A stretch of 64,000 nt of DNA from Pseudarthrobacter enclensis (lineage in GTDB: Bacteria > Actinomycetota > Actinomycetes > Actinomycetales > Micrococcaceae), in assembly GCF_001457025.1 (NCBI RefSeq), contig NZ_KQ758604.1, positions 186,001-250,000 on the forward strand, read 5' to 3'. The position numbers were made by a program, and so were the translations under genes. Positions 42,683 through 51,718 of this stretch are shown here, one piece after another. Positions within the stretch are counted from its first letter, which is position 1, and each line of letters begins with the position of its first letter. The notes beneath the pieces were generated by a model. The model did no database searches. It was not told the origin of the DNA and was given only the letters and a program-made list of their open reading frames with translations.

Positions 42683-43375
42683 TCAGCCATGGACCGGCTG
42701 GTTGAACACGTGCCGCCGGATCCAGGCGTGCATGGCGATCGCCGCGGCCGAGGCCGCGTTGATGGACCGGGTGGACCCGAACTGTTCGATGGACAGCGTG
42801 GCCTCGGCGGCTTCATGGACTTCAGGGGTCAGGCCCGGCCCCTCCTGGCCGAACACGAGCACGCAGTCCCGCGGCAGTTCGTAGGTTTCCAGCGGCACGG
42901 AGTCCGGGAAGATGTCGATGCCGATAATGGCCAGCCCCTCACCCTGCGCCCACTCGACGAAATCCTCCACCGTGGGGTGGTGGCGGACGTGCTGGTAGCG
43001 GTCGGTGACCATGGCGCCCCGCCGGTTCCACCGCCGTCGGCCAATGATGTGCACCTCTTTGGCGAGGAAGGCGTTGGCGGTGCGCACCACGGTGCCGATG
43101 TTCAGGTCGTGCTGCCAGTTTTCGATGGCCACGTGGAAGTTGTGCCGCCGCGAGTCCAGGTCGGCCACGATGGCTTCGTGTTTCCAGTACCGGTATTTGT
43201 CCAGTACGTTCCGCCGGTCCCCGTCAGCCAGCAGGTCCGGATCCCAGTGGCTGCCCTCCGGCAGTTCCCCTTCCCAGGGCCCGACGCCGACCTCCGCCCT
43301 GGGTGCCGCGTCTTCCGTCCCGGCTTCGGCGGGCGGTTGCTGGGGCTCGTCTGTCATGCCGGGCGTTTGGTTCAC
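42683..43375 (-). CDS. TrmH/SpoU-family RNA 2'-O-methyltransferase
   Basis: A 230-aa SPOUT methyltransferase. Motif 1 is AIENWQHDLNIGTVVRTANAF (Asn and Arg conserved), motif 2 is CVLVFGQEGPGLTPEV, and motif 3 is GSTRSINAASAAAIAMHAWI. The N-terminal 60 residues are Pro/Glu-rich. It methylates ribose in tRNA or rRNA with SAM; the target nucleoside is unknown. The start is GTG 43375 with GAGGG nearby, or ATG 43357. Divergent from the HAD-IIA gene. Confidence 0.9.
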   Translation of the reverse strand: MNQTPGMTDEPQQPPAEAGTEDAAPRAEVGVGPWEGELPEGSHWDPDLLADGDRRNVLDKYRYWKHEAIVADLDSRRHNFHVAIENWQHDLNIGTVVRTANAFLAKEVHIIGRRRWNRRGAMVTDRYQHVRHHPTVEDFVEWAQGEGLAIIGIDIFPDSVPLETYELPRDCVLVFGQEGPGLTPEVHEAAEATLSIEQFGSTRSINAASAAAIAMHAWIRRHVFNQPVHG

Positions 43376-43451
43376 CCCTCAACACTAGACTGGACCTTTC
43401 GGGCAATCATCACGGCTCTTTCATCACGGGCGTCAACAGTCGGAGGCAGGC

Positions 43452-44282
43452 ATGGCAGAAGCGGACAAGGTCAAGGGTGCACCGGCGGTTTACCGCAGCG
43501 GCCAGGACATCGAGTGCTGGCTGACCGACATGGACGGCGTGCTGGTCCACGAGAACCAGGCCGTGCCGGGAGCAGCCGAGCTGATCCAGAGGTGGGTGGA
43601 CACGTCCAGGCGCTTCCTGGTGCTGACCAACAACTCGATCTTCACCCCCCGCGACCTTGCCGCCCGGCTGCGCGCCTCCGGCCTCGAAATCCCGGAGGAG
43701 AACATCTGGACATCGGCGCTTGCCACCGCCCAGTTCCTCAAGGACCAGGTGCAGGGCTCCGGATCCGGAAACCGCGCCTACACGATTGGCGAAGCAGGGC
43801 TGACGACGGCGCTGCACGAGGCGGGCTTCATCCTCACCGACCAGGACCCGGACTTCGTCGTGCTTGGTGAAACGCGCACGTACTCCTTCGAAGCCATCAC
43901 CACCGCGATCCGGCTGATCCTGGCCGGCGCACGGTTCATCGCCACCAACCCGGACGCCACGGGCCCCTCCAAGGACGGCCCGCTGCCCGCCACCGGTGCC
44001 ATCGCGGCGCTGATCACCAAGGCGACCGGTCGGGAACCGTACATCGTTGGCAAGCCCAACCCCATGATGTTCCGTTCGGCCATGAACCAGATCGACGCAC
44101 ATTCGGAAACCACCGCCATGATCGGCGACCGCATGGACACCGACATCATTGCCGGCATGGAGGCAGGCCTGCACACGGTCCTGGTGCTCAGCGGCATAAC
44201 GCAGCGGGAGGAGATCGGCGCCTACCCGTTCCGGCCCAACCAGGTACTGAACTCGGTGGCTGACCTGAAGAACCAGCTCTAG
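43452..44282 (+). CDS. HAD-IIA family hydrolase (NagD-like)
   Basis: A 276-aa phosphatase. Motif I is LTDMDGVLVHE, motif II VLTNNS, and motif IV IGDRMDTDIIAGMEAGL; KPNPMMFRSA carries the motif III lysine. The cap between II and III is the C2A type of NagD. Likely acts on nucleotides or sugar phosphates; GTP/UMP-type substrates are known for NagD. Its stop overlaps the converging hydrolase gene by 4 nt. Confidence 0.9.
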   Translation: MAEADKVKGAPAVYRSGQDIECWLTDMDGVLVHENQAVPGAAELIQRWVDTSRRFLVLTNNSIFTPRDLAARLRASGLEIPEENIWTSALATAQFLKDQVQGSGSGNRAYTIGEAGLTTALHEAGFILTDQDPDFVVLGETRTYSFEAITTAIRLILAGARFIATNPDATGPSKDGPLPATGAIAALITKATGREPYIVGKPNPMMFRSAMNQIDAHSETTAMIGDRMDTDIIAGMEAGLHTVLVLSGITQREEIGAYPFRPNQVLNSVADLKNQL

Positions 44283-45319
44283 AACACGGTCACCCGGGAA
44301 CCGCCGGCGGGCAGCGGGAAGTACTCGTCCAGCAGCTGGTCCAGCAGGGGCCGGTATATGTGCGGGTTCCACTGCGGACTGGCGTGCGCCGGGGCTGCCC
44401 CGGTGGTCTGCAGCCCGGCGGAAACCAAGTTGTCCTTGAAGGCCACCGCCCAGGCCTCAACGGCTGTTTCATACCGGACGGTACGGTCCTTGGGGTTTCC
44501 CAGGTAAGCCATTTTGGCGTTCCCGATCTTGCCGGCGAACCGCGTGCCGTCGAAGTGGTAGATGTAGGCGGACTCCGTCTGGATCAGCACGCTGGACGGC
44601 GCGATCGGTGAAAGCTGCTCGAGGGTCTGGTCCAGGATCTGCCGCCAACTGCGCTCGTCCTTGTGGATGACCCGTTCGCCCAGCTCGTAGCCGCCGCGCA
44701 GGGTAGACGGGAACCGGAAGCCGCTCTCGTAGAGGAACACCACGCCGTCGAACCAGCTCTGGTCCAGGACGTCATGCTTGCTGTACGGGCTGGAGTCGAG
44801 CACCACAAACTCCACCTGGACGCCGTGGATCTCCAGGAGCCGGGCCGCCACCTGCGTGGCCACCATTCCGCCGAAACTGTGGCCGTAGAAGAAGAGTTTC
44901 TGCAGCTTTTGTTCCCGCACGTACTCGATGACGGCAATCACGATGTCATCAATGTCCAGCCCCTGGTTGGAATAACCGACGGCGGCCAGCCGGGCCCGCT
45001 TGTTCAGCGACCCGCGCAGCGAGTTCAGGATCCACTGGGCTTCCTCCCAACTGGTCTTATAGCCGGGAAACAGGAACCAGCTGGCGTCCGGGTAGTAAGC
45101 GTCGGCGAAGTCATCCGGGACGGGCAGAATCCTGTCCGTGCGCCGTTGGGACTGCACCTGCCGGGTGAGCAGCATGTCCGCGGCGAGCACGCCGGACGCT
45201 CCGGCGCCCGCCAGGAAGCTGCGCCTTGAAAAGCGTTTCAGGGCAGCCGCTTCTGCCAGCAGCCGGGCACCGGTAGCCCCGCGCCGGTCCTGCGGATTTA
45301 CCTCCCCCTCATACGGCAC
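44279..45319 (-). CDS. Tat-exported alpha/beta hydrolase
   Basis: A 346-aa protein. The twin-arginine signal is FSRRSFLAGAGASGVLAADM (Arg32-Arg33). The hydrolase core has the nucleophile elbow FYGHSFGGMVA (Ser148) and a strand-end VVLDSSPYS; a histidine near the C-terminus (WNPHIYRPL) may complete the triad. Lipase, esterase or cutinase-like activity outside the cell is likely; the substrate is unknown. GTG or ATG choice near the start does not alter the Tat motif. Monocistronic. Confidence 0.8.
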   Translation of the reverse strand: MPYEGEVNPQDRRGATGARLLAEAAALKRFSRRSFLAGAGASGVLAADMLLTRQVQSQRRTDRILPVPDDFADAYYPDASWFLFPGYKTSWEEAQWILNSLRGSLNKRARLAAVGYSNQGLDIDDIVIAVIEYVREQKLQKLFFYGHSFGGMVATQVAARLLEIHGVQVEFVVLDSSPYSKHDVLDQSWFDGVVFLYESGFRFPSTLRGGYELGERVIHKDERSWRQILDQTLEQLSPIAPSSVLIQTESAYIYHFDGTRFAGKIGNAKMAYLGNPKDRTVRYETAVEAWAVAFKDNLVSAGLQTTGAAPAHASPQWNPHIYRPLLDQLLDEYFPLPAGGSRVTVF

Positions 45320-45400
45320 GCCCCTACCGTAGGCACAACGGAAGACACCACCGCAAGGACGCCCGTGTAACCATTCGGCGACTCCGGTGTGTCCGGCGGA

Positions 45401-46039
45401 TCAGCTGGCTGCTTTTCCCTCCGCGGCCGGTGATGGGGCTTCGGGCTCCGGCTGCCGCCGGCCGAGTTCGCGGCCGATGTCGTTGTAGCGCCCCAGGAGG
45501 TCGGCTCCCGGGAATGCCCGGGGCTGGTCCAGCAGCGCAAAAAGGGCGTCGCTGGCGGCGAGCAGTTCCTCGTTCGAATACTCAACAAGTTCCCTGCCGA
45601 ACAGTTCTTCCAGGGCTGCGTCCGGCGCCACGGGGTATTCGTCGCCGAAGGCTCCGCCGTGGGTCAGGTGGCTGTCGTCGTCGAGGATGTTGAGCGGCGT
45701 CACGTCCCTGGAGGTCCTGTCGTCTGCAGGCGGCCCGGCCGGCAGCTCGTCGTAGGACCCCGCCAGGTGCAGGGAGACGCCCGAGCGGTAGATTCCCGGC
45801 AGCGTCAGGGCGTCCATGTTGTTCAGGTCGGCGCGCAGGCCGGCCAGTGCAGCGGATTCGACCAGCGCCGCCTGTGACAAATCGACACGGATGTGGGCCC
45901 GGATTCCCATGCGCCGGACCCTGCGGATGATGTGCACCAGGTCGGGCCGGGATTCGTGGGTGAGGCTGCCGCGGACTTCTATCCGGACAAGGTCTGCGGG
46001 GACGTCAAGGTTTACTAACGCATGAAGCGAGCGGTCCAT
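45401..46039 (-). CDS. STAS-like domain protein beside GAF-ANTAR regulator
   Basis: A 212-aa protein. Residues 1-95 look like a STAS fold (LVRIEVRGSLTHESRPDLVH, then IRVDLSQAALVESAALAGLR). The second half is acidic and helical (ELFGRELVEYSNEELLAASDALFALLDQP). STAS proteins bind nucleotides or partner kinases in sigma-B-type signalling. ATG with GGAGTACCT upstream. It starts 103 nt after the GAF-ANTAR stop on the same strand and may act with it in stress sensing. Confidence 0.72.
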   Translation of the reverse strand: MDRSLHALVNLDVPADLVRIEVRGSLTHESRPDLVHIIRRVRRMGIRAHIRVDLSQAALVESAALAGLRADLNNMDALTLPGIYRSGVSLHLAGSYDELPAGPPADDRTSRDVTPLNILDDDSHLTHGGAFGDEYPVAPDAALEELFGRELVEYSNEELLAASDALFALLDQPRAFPGADLLGRYNDIGRELGRRQPEPEAPSPAAEGKAAS

Positions 46040-46142
46040 AGGTACTCCAAAAGAAGGTCTATGGCCGACGGCTCAACCACGGCCAGCGTATCCCCGATGG
46101 AGAGTGGGTTCAACCTGCCCCCTACCTGCGGAGAACGGCCCC

Positions 46143-46910
46143 TCAGGCGGACTGTTCAGGTTTCCGGCTGCCCGGCTCCTGGTAATAGGTGCGGGTCCCG
46201 GCGCCACCCACCGAGTCGACCAGGGACTTGGCGATGTCGCGCAGCTTGGTGTTGCTGTTGCTGGACGCGTCGGTGAGGATCCTGATGGCCGCTTCCTGGC
46301 TGCACCTGTTCTGCGCCATGACGATGCCGACGGCGATGTCGATGATGGTGCGCGATTCAAGCGTGGCCCGGAGGTTCGCCGCGCTGTCCGTGTGGAGCGA
46401 AAACCGCACGGCCAGGCGCAGAGCCTGCGAGATTTCCCGGGTGTAGCCCCGGGCCTTGGCTGCGGCCCGTTCGTCAAACTTGTGCGGGACGTCCGAGTAG
46501 AGGTTGAGCGCAGCTTTCGCCTCGCCCTGCAGGTTGAAGGGCAGCGAGAGCACGGAGCGCAGTCCGTAGGAGGCCACGGCATTGGCGTATTCGGGTCCCC
46601 ACCGGTCCTCGGCCAGAATATCCGGGACGTGGACTTCGCGTTCCTCCTGGGCGGCCGTCAGGCAGGGACCCTGGGACAGGGAGTACTGGATCTCGTCCAC
46701 TTCGCGGGCGGACTCGCTGCTCCAGCCGATGGTGGCAACCTTCCTGTCCCGCAGCAGGGTGATGCCGCAGAGGGCGTCGTCGCCGTCGCCTGCCACTTGG
46801 TGCGCGGAAAACCGTGCCAGCTCGTTGAGGAACTCTTCAAAGTCCGCGCTGTCCAGGATGAGGTCCTGGACTTTTTCGGTGGCACTCAAAGGCTCGTTCG
46901 GGGTGGGCAT
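46143..46910 (-). CDS. GAF and ANTAR domain transcription antiterminator
   Basis: About 255 aa. The N-terminal GAF domain (about 25-160; QYSLSQGPCLTAAQEEREVHV, GLRSVLSLPFNLQGEAKAAL) senses a small ligand or signal. The C-terminal ANTAR domain (about 170-230; TIIDIAVGIVMAQNRCSQEAA, ILTDASSNSNTKLRDIA) binds two-hairpin RNA to prevent termination. ATG 46910 has GGAG nine bases upstream; the frame also allows TTG 46925. The RNA target is not identifiable here. Typical of actinobacteria, often several per genome. Confidence 0.93.
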   Translation of the reverse strand: MPTPNEPLSATEKVQDLILDSADFEEFLNELARFSAHQVAGDGDDALCGITLLRDRKVATIGWSSESAREVDEIQYSLSQGPCLTAAQEEREVHVPDILAEDRWGPEYANAVASYGLRSVLSLPFNLQGEAKAALNLYSDVPHKFDERAAAKARGYTREISQALRLAVRFSLHTDSAANLRATLESRTIIDIAVGIVMAQNRCSQEAAIRILTDASSNSNTKLRDIAKSLVDSVGGAGTRTYYQEPGSRKPEQSA

Positions 46911-46951
46911 GGGCACGTTCTCCAAGGATGCATACGGGGCTAACGCACATA

Positions 46952-47662
46952 TTAGGACAGCGTCGGGTTCGAACCAAGTGGCACCACCAGCCCGATTCGT
47001 TGCAGCTCCTCAGCACCCTTGGCCGTGAGGCGTATGGCCCGCGGGTGGGCGCCCCTTTCCAGCCAGCGCCGCTCCAGCGCAACCTGGACGAACAGTTCGG
47101 GGAACAGGCCGGCCGCGTGATCCACCCGTTCCGTCCAGTCCAGGCAGGGCCGCGCCAACGCACGCCCCGGCTTCTCCGGCAGCTGCAGCCCGGCCGAGTC
47201 CGCCCACAACCTGCCGGCGCCGGTCAGGGTCCAGTCCGCACCGATGATTCCCTGGTCACGCCATTGCCTGGTCACCGCCACGCCCAAGGCCCCGGCCAGG
47301 TGGCGGTAGCAGGTCCGCCCCTGCTTCAGTTCCTGCCCGTGCTTGTGGCCCTGAAAGCTCCTGGGCATCAGCGGCCTGGAACGGGGACTCAACCGGACCA
47401 TCGCCTCGATGGCGTCAGCAACATCCGTGTTCTTCAGCCGGACGTACCGGTGCCGTCCCTGCCGGACTTCCTCCAAGAGCCCCGCGTCGGCGAGATGGTT
47501 CAGGTGGGTAGTGGCGGTGCCGCGGGTGATGCCTGCGCAGTCGGCGAGTTCCGCCGCCGTCCACGCCCTCCCGTCCAGAAGCGCCAGCAGCATCCTGGCC
47601 CGTGATTCCTCGCCCATGGCCTTTGCTGTCAGGGCCAGGTCTTCCGCCCAGTAAGGTGCCAT
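46952..47662 (-). CDS. ArsR-family winged-helix regulator
   Basis: A 236-aa regulator. The HTH is at about 10-80 (ALTAKAMGEESRARMLLALL, TAAELADCAGITRGTATTHLNHLADAGLLEEVRQGRHRYVRL). The longer C-terminal half has cysteine/histidine positions (RTCYRHLAGALG) and a second winged-helix-like segment; it may bind an effector. Divergent from a flavin-reductase-like gene, with a perfect 8-2-8 inverted repeat between them, so it probably represses both. Confidence 0.87.
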   Translation of the reverse strand: MAPYWAEDLALTAKAMGEESRARMLLALLDGRAWTAAELADCAGITRGTATTHLNHLADAGLLEEVRQGRHRYVRLKNTDVADAIEAMVRLSPRSRPLMPRSFQGHKHGQELKQGRTCYRHLAGALGVAVTRQWRDQGIIGADWTLTGAGRLWADSAGLQLPEKPGRALARPCLDWTERVDHAAGLFPELFVQVALERRWLERGAHPRAIRLTAKGAEELQRIGLVVPLGSNPTLS

Positions 47663-47685
47663 GAACCAATGTTTTCATGCCGATG

Positions 47686-47703
47686 GTTTGGCCGGGGCCA
47701 AAC
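47686..47703. promoter_or_regulatory. Operator candidate for the ArsR-type regulator
   Basis: GTTTGGCC-GG-GGCCAAAC (47686-47703), perfect, in the 64-nt region between the divergent regulator and flavin-reductase-like gene. Confidence 0.6.
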
Positions 47704-47726
47704 TTTTGGCGGGCGAGCATGGGGGA

Positions 47727-48431
47727 ATGTTTACCGCCATCACACCCCGGGCCCACTACTTCGGCTCGCTCGTAGTCCTGCTCACCACCACGAATCCGGA
47801 CGGGAGCACGAACATCACGCCCATCTCGTCAGCGTGGTCACTGGGGGACCACTACGTCCTGGGCCTGGGAACCGCCAATCGCGGGTATGCCAACCTGATG
47901 CGTACGCACGAGGTGGTGCTTAATCTGCCAGAGGCCGCCCTCGTACGGGACATCGAGGACATTGCGATGACCACCGGGATGGATCCCGTGCCCCCGCAAA
48001 AGAGCGGGCTGTACAGGACTGCCGTGGACAAATGGGTACTCTCGGGCTGGACCCCGCTGCCGGGTGCGGAGGTTTCCCCGCATCGGATCGCCGAATGCCC
48101 GGTCCAGATTGAGGCTGTGCTGGTAAACGCGATGCCCCTGGAGGACGGACTCGACGCGGTCCAGGTGCGGGTGCGCAGGGTGCACGCCCGTGAGGACCTG
48201 GTTGCGGACACCGGCTATATCGACGTGCGCGCCTGGGAACCGCTGTTCTACACGTTCCGCCACTACTTCGGGCAGGGTGAGCACCTGGGCGAAAACCCCC
48301 GGGCAGAGCAGCGCTTGATGCGCCGGGAGGGGCCCACCGCCGCCGGGCACTATGCTGCGGACGCAGTGCCCGACGCCGGCGGGTTGGGTCAGTCGAGTCC
48401 CAGTTCGTCCTTGCCGAACGCGAACAGATAA
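47727..48431 (+). CDS. Flavin reductase-like FMN-binding split-barrel protein
   Basis: About 234 aa. MFTAITPRAHYFGSLVVLLT and NITPISSAWSLGDHYVLGLG begin the split barrel; YANLMRTHEVVLNLPE follows. This fold binds FMN and reduces flavins or small substrates. ATG 47727 with GGGGGA adjacent is preferred over the frame start at 47661. Its 3' end runs 43 nt into the converging pyrE gene, an unusual tail-to-tail overlap. Probably controlled by the divergent ArsR-type regulator. Confidence 0.85.
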   Translation: MFTAITPRAHYFGSLVVLLTTTNPDGSTNITPISSAWSLGDHYVLGLGTANRGYANLMRTHEVVLNLPEAALVRDIEDIAMTTGMDPVPPQKSGLYRTAVDKWVLSGWTPLPGAEVSPHRIAECPVQIEAVLVNAMPLEDGLDAVQVRVRRVHAREDLVADTGYIDVRAWEPLFYTFRHYFGQGEHLGENPRAEQRLMRREGPTAAGHYAADAVPDAGGLGQSSPSSSLPNANR

Positions 48432-48973
48432 GGCACGCCGGTTTCCGCCTCGATCTTCTCTTTGGCGCCGGTGTCGCGGTCAACGATCACGGCGACGGCC
48501 ACCACGTTGCCGCCGGCCTTGCGGACACCTTCGACGGCGGTCAGCGCGGAGCCGCCGGTGGTGGAGGTGTCTTCGAGGACCAGGACGTTGCGGCCCTCCA
48601 CCGAGGGGCCTTCCACCTGGCGGCCCATGCCGTAGGACTTCTGGGCTTTGCGGACCACGAACGCGTCAACCGCGCGCCCTGCGTCACGGGCGGCATGCAT
48701 CACTGCCGTGCCCACGGGGTCGGCCCCCATGGTGAGGCCGCCGGCGCAGTCGAAGGCGATGCCGGCGTCGTCGGCCATCTTCAGCATGACCTCGCCCACG
48801 AGCCTGGAGGCCTCGTGGTGGAGCGTGATGCGGCGCAGGTCGATGTAGTAGTCGGCTTCCGCCCCGCTGGAAAGGATGACCTTGCCGCGGACCACGGCGA
48901 GTTCCTTGATCAGTTCGAGCAGGCGGGCGCGGGCGGCTGCAGAGTCCACTGCAGTCTCACTGGGGGAAGTCAT
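48389..48973 (-). CDS. pyrE: Orotate phosphoribosyltransferase
   Basis: A 194-aa type I phosphoribosyltransferase. RGKVILSSGAEADYYIDLRR binds orotate and PRPP, VVRKAQKSYGMGRQVEG is the catalytic loop, and VLVLEDTSTTGGSALTAVE is the PRPP motif. It converts orotate to OMP in pyrimidine synthesis. It is isolated from other pyr genes, as is common in actinobacteria. Its 3' end overlaps the flavin-reductase gene. Confidence 0.95.
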   Translation of the reverse strand: MTSPSETAVDSAAARARLLELIKELAVVRGKVILSSGAEADYYIDLRRITLHHEASRLVGEVMLKMADDAGIAFDCAGGLTMGADPVGTAVMHAARDAGRAVDAFVVRKAQKSYGMGRQVEGPSVEGRNVLVLEDTSTTGGSALTAVEGVRKAGGNVVAVAVIVDRDTGAKEKIEAETGVPYLFAFGKDELGLD

Positions 48974-49046
48974 GGTTTCCAGTTTAGTCGCGGCGGGACG
49001 GTGGTTTGCTTGAGCAGCGCTGACAGCTCTGGCTAGGCTGGGTCAC

Positions 49047-49901
49047 ATGCGCGAACTCCAGGCCAAGATCATCGAAGAAATGGGCGTCCAGCGCCGGATC
49101 GACCCCGCCGGGGAGGTGCGCAAACGCGTCACGTTCCTGAAGGAATACCTCAAGGCCACCGGCACCAAGGGCTTTGTCCTGGGCATTTCCGGCGGCCTTG
49201 ATTCATCCCTCGCAGGCAAGCTCGCACAGCTGGCCGTTGACGAGCTTGCCGCCGAAGGCGTGGAAGCCAATTTCGTGGCGGTCCGCCTGCCCTACGGCGT
49301 GCAGCACGACGAGGACGACGCCCAGGCCGCACTGGACTTCATCAATGCGAAGACCGAGTGGACCTTCAACATCGCGGCCGCAGTTGACGGCTTCGAGGAC
49401 GAGTTCGAAAAGACTGCCGGCACCGAGATCTCCGACTTCCACAAGGGCAACACCAAAGCCCGGACCCGCATGATTGCCCAGTACGCGCTGGCAGGCGAAT
49501 TCAACTACCTGGTGATCGGCACGGACCACGGCGCCGAGTCCGTGACCGGCTTCTTTACCAAGTACGGCGACGGCGGCGCCGACATCCTGCCCCTCTTCGG
49601 GCTGAACAAGCGCCAGAACCGCGCCCTCCTGGCCGAGCTCGGAGCCCCCGCCCGGTTGTGGGAAAAGGTGCCCACCGCCGACCTGCTCGATGACCAGCCG
49701 GGACGCACCGACGAGGACGAACTGGGCCTCACCTATGACCAGATCGATGACTACCTTGAAGGCCGCGACGTCCCGGACGAAGTTGCGGAGTCCATCGAGC
49801 AGAAGTTCCTCCGCACCCGTCATAAGCGCACTGTCCCGGTGAGCATCTTCGACACCTGGTGGAAGGACCAGGGGCCGGTGGAGCCCCGCGCGGGACTGTA
49901 G
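49047..49901 (+). CDS. nadE: Ammonia-dependent NAD+ synthetase
   Basis: A 284-aa enzyme. The ATP-pyrophosphatase loop is [17 protein letters not shown] (SGGxDS). [24 protein letters not shown] and [21 protein letters not shown] are the conserved NAD-synthetase segments. There is no nitrilase glutaminase domain, so it uses ammonia. The last step of NAD synthesis. ATG at 49047; divergent from pyrE by 73 nt. Confidence 0.96.
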   Translation: MRELQAKIIEEMGVQRRIDPAGEVRKRVTFLKEYLKATGTKGFVLGISGGLDSSLAGKLAQLAVDELAAEGVEANFVAVRLPYGVQHDEDDAQAALDFINAKTEWTFNIAAAVDGFEDEFEKTAGTEISDFHKGNTKARTRMIAQYALAGEFNYLVIGTDHGAESVTGFFTKYGDGGADILPLFGLNKRQNRALLAELGAPARLWEKVPTADLLDDQPGRTDEDELGLTYDQIDDYLEGRDVPDEVAESIEQKFLRTRHKRTVPVSIFDTWWKDQGPVEPRAGL

Positions 49902-49935
49902 GAGCCTGCCCGCTGGTTTTTCCCTCCTTTGGAGG

Positions 49936-49980
49936 ACGACGACGGCGCGTTGCCTGGCAAAGGCGGCGCGCCGTCGTCGT
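49936..49980. terminator. Hairpin after nadE (GACGACGGC family)
   Basis: ACGACGACGGCGCG (49936-49949) pairs over 14 bp with 49967-49980. It sits between converging nadE and the IclR gene. Confidence 0.8.
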
Positions 49981-50002
49981 ACGCCGGCAAAGCCGGGGAG
50001 AC

Positions 50003-50794
50003 TCAGCGCTGCGGGCCCGCGTCTCCCCCGCTGAGCTGCTGTGTGATCCGGTGCGCCTCGGCCATGAGCAGGCCGCCCAGTTCTTCCTGCCGCTCCGGCT
50101 TGAAGCGCGGCTCGATCCCTGTGAGCGACAGCGCCCAGGCGGGGCGGCCCGAACGGTCGAAGACCGCGGCGCCCATCCCCCAACTGCCCTCCAGGATGAG
50201 GCCGGGGTTGACGGAATAGCCGGTGAGCCGGGTCCGTTCAAGGTTGTTCCTGACGGTCTCCTCGGTGTGCCCGTCCGCAAAGGTGCCTGCATGCGCGCTC
50301 CAGTGGCTCAGCATCTCCTCCTGCTCCCCCTCCGGCAGGAACGCCATGATGGCGGTGCCGGCGGACGCCACGCCAAGGGGGAAGCGGACGCCCTCGTGCA
50401 GCACGAAGGAGCGGACCGGGAAACTGCCTTCCTCCCGGAGCAGGCAGACCGTTTCGTTGCCGCGGCGGATGGAGAAGAAGGCGCTCTCACCGGTGGCCTC
50501 AGCGAGCCGGCGGAGGCTGGGCCGGGCGATGTCCTCCAGCGGGAACCTGGCTGAGGCCACCGATCCCATGAGCAGGATTTCCGGCCCCAGCACCCAGTTG
50601 CCGGTGGCGGGATCGTGGTCCAGCAATCCCTCCGAGGCCATGGAGGACAACAGCCTGTGCACCGTGGGCCGGGTGAGGCCCGATTCCCGGACGATGCCTG
50701 CCAGCGGCATGCCCTCGGGGCTTCGGCCCACCAGGCGGAGCAGGCCGGCTATCCGGCTGACCACCTGGGCACCCTGGATGGGGCTGTTACTCAC
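50003..50794 (-). CDS. IclR-family transcriptional regulator
   Basis: A 263-aa regulator. The HTH lies at about 10-70 (GAQVVSRIAGLLRLVGRSPEG, IVRESGLTRPTVHRLLSSMASEGLL). The C-terminal effector-binding domain contains GESAFFSIRRGNETVCLLREEG and TGYSVNPGLILEGSWGMGAAVFD. GTG 50794 has AGAGG seven bases upstream; the longer frame to 50830 is less likely. Divergent from the 3-oxoacid operon, with inverted repeats in between, so it likely controls that operon and itself, with a CoA-pathway acid as possible effector. Confidence 0.9.
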   Translation of the reverse strand: MSNSPIQGAQVVSRIAGLLRLVGRSPEGMPLAGIVRESGLTRPTVHRLLSSMASEGLLDHDPATGNWVLGPEILLMGSVASARFPLEDIARPSLRRLAEATGESAFFSIRRGNETVCLLREEGSFPVRSFVLHEGVRFPLGVASAGTAIMAFLPEGEQEEMLSHWSAHAGTFADGHTEETVRNNLERTRLTGYSVNPGLILEGSWGMGAAVFDRSGRPAWALSLTGIEPRFKPERQEELGGLLMAEAHRITQQLSGGDAGPQR

Positions 50795-50809
50795 TTCTGC
50801 ACCTCTTCG

Positions 50810-50943
50810 TCCACAATATGGATACTTCATCCTTTTCAGTCCATACTGTAAAACAGCTCTTGCAGGGCATCAAATCCAGCCTTGACGGCCCGCGGGAATG
50901 GCCCATAGTCTCCATATCCAGACCCTTGGTCCACAAAGTGGAC
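50810..50943. promoter_or_regulatory. Two IclR-type operator candidates upstream of the oxoacid operon
   Basis: TCCACAATATGGA (50810-50822) and the perfect 6-3-6 repeat GTCCAC-AAA-GTGGAC (50929-50943) share TCCA...TGGA arms. CAGTCCATACTG near 50850 is a weaker match. One site is near the regulator start and one is 30 nt before the operon's first ATG, as for PcaR/IclR-type loops. Confidence 0.6.
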
Positions 50944-50973
50944 AGTAATCGGACTCAAAGAGGAGACGGAACC

Positions 50974-51690
50974 ATGAGCAAACTCCAGGATTCGGCAGCA
51001 GCCGCCCTTCACGGCGCCCTGCAGGACGGCATCACCCTCGCCGTCGGCGGGTTCGGCCTGAGCGGCATTCCCGCGGACCTGATCGAAGCGGTCCGGGACT
51101 CCGGCGTGAAGGACCTTACCGTCGTTTCCAACAACATGGGCGTGGACGGCAAAGGGCTGGGCATCCTGATTGAAGCCGGACAGGTCCGGAAGGTGATTGC
51201 TTCCTACGTCGGCGAGAACAAGCTGTTCGCCGAGCAGTACCTGGCCGGAAAGCTCGAGGTGGAGTTTACCCCCCAGGGCACCCTGGCCGAACGGCTCCGC
51301 GCAGGGGGCGCAGGCATACCTGCCTTCTACACCAGGACCGGTGTGGGAACCCTGGTGGCCGAGGGCAAACCGGTCGAGGTATTCGACGGCGAAACATACG
51401 TCCGCGAGCGCGCCATCCGGGCCGACGTCGCACTGGTCCACGCCCACACCGCGGACACGGACGGCAATCTGGTGTACCGCTACACCGCCCGCAACTTCAA
51501 CCCGGTGGTGGCCACGGCGGGACAGCTGACCATCGCCGAAGCCGAGGTGATCCTGCAGCCCGGAGAGGTGGACCCCAACCACATCGTCACCCCTGGCGTG
51601 TTCGTCCAGCGGCTGGTGCAGGCCACGGGCCGGGTGAAGGACATCGAGCAACGGACCGTGCGCGCCCGACCCGGCCTGGTGTCCGCCTGA
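50974..51690 (+). CDS. 3-oxoacid CoA-transferase subunit A
   Basis: A 238-aa alpha subunit. GITLAVGGFGLSGIPADLIEAV and VVSNNMGVDGKGLG are the family start, and FTPQGTLAERLRAGGAGIPAFYTRTGVG and GNLVYRYTARNFNP follow. With subunit B it moves CoA from succinyl-CoA or acetyl-CoA to a 3-oxoacid such as acetoacetate or 3-oxoadipate. ATG 50974 with AAAGAGGAG upstream. Subunits A and B are separated here by the transporter gene, an unusual split. Confidence 0.92.
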   Translation: MSKLQDSAAAALHGALQDGITLAVGGFGLSGIPADLIEAVRDSGVKDLTVVSNNMGVDGKGLGILIEAGQVRKVIASYVGENKLFAEQYLAGKLEVEFTPQGTLAERLRAGGAGIPAFYTRTGVGTLVAEGKPVEVFDGETYVRERAIRADVALVHAHTADTDGNLVYRYTARNFNPVVATAGQLTIAEAEVILQPGEVDPNHIVTPGVFVQRLVQATGRVKDIEQRTVRARPGLVSA

Positions 51691-51718
51691 GCCGCCCGCG
51701 GCATCCCCAGGGAGAGCA

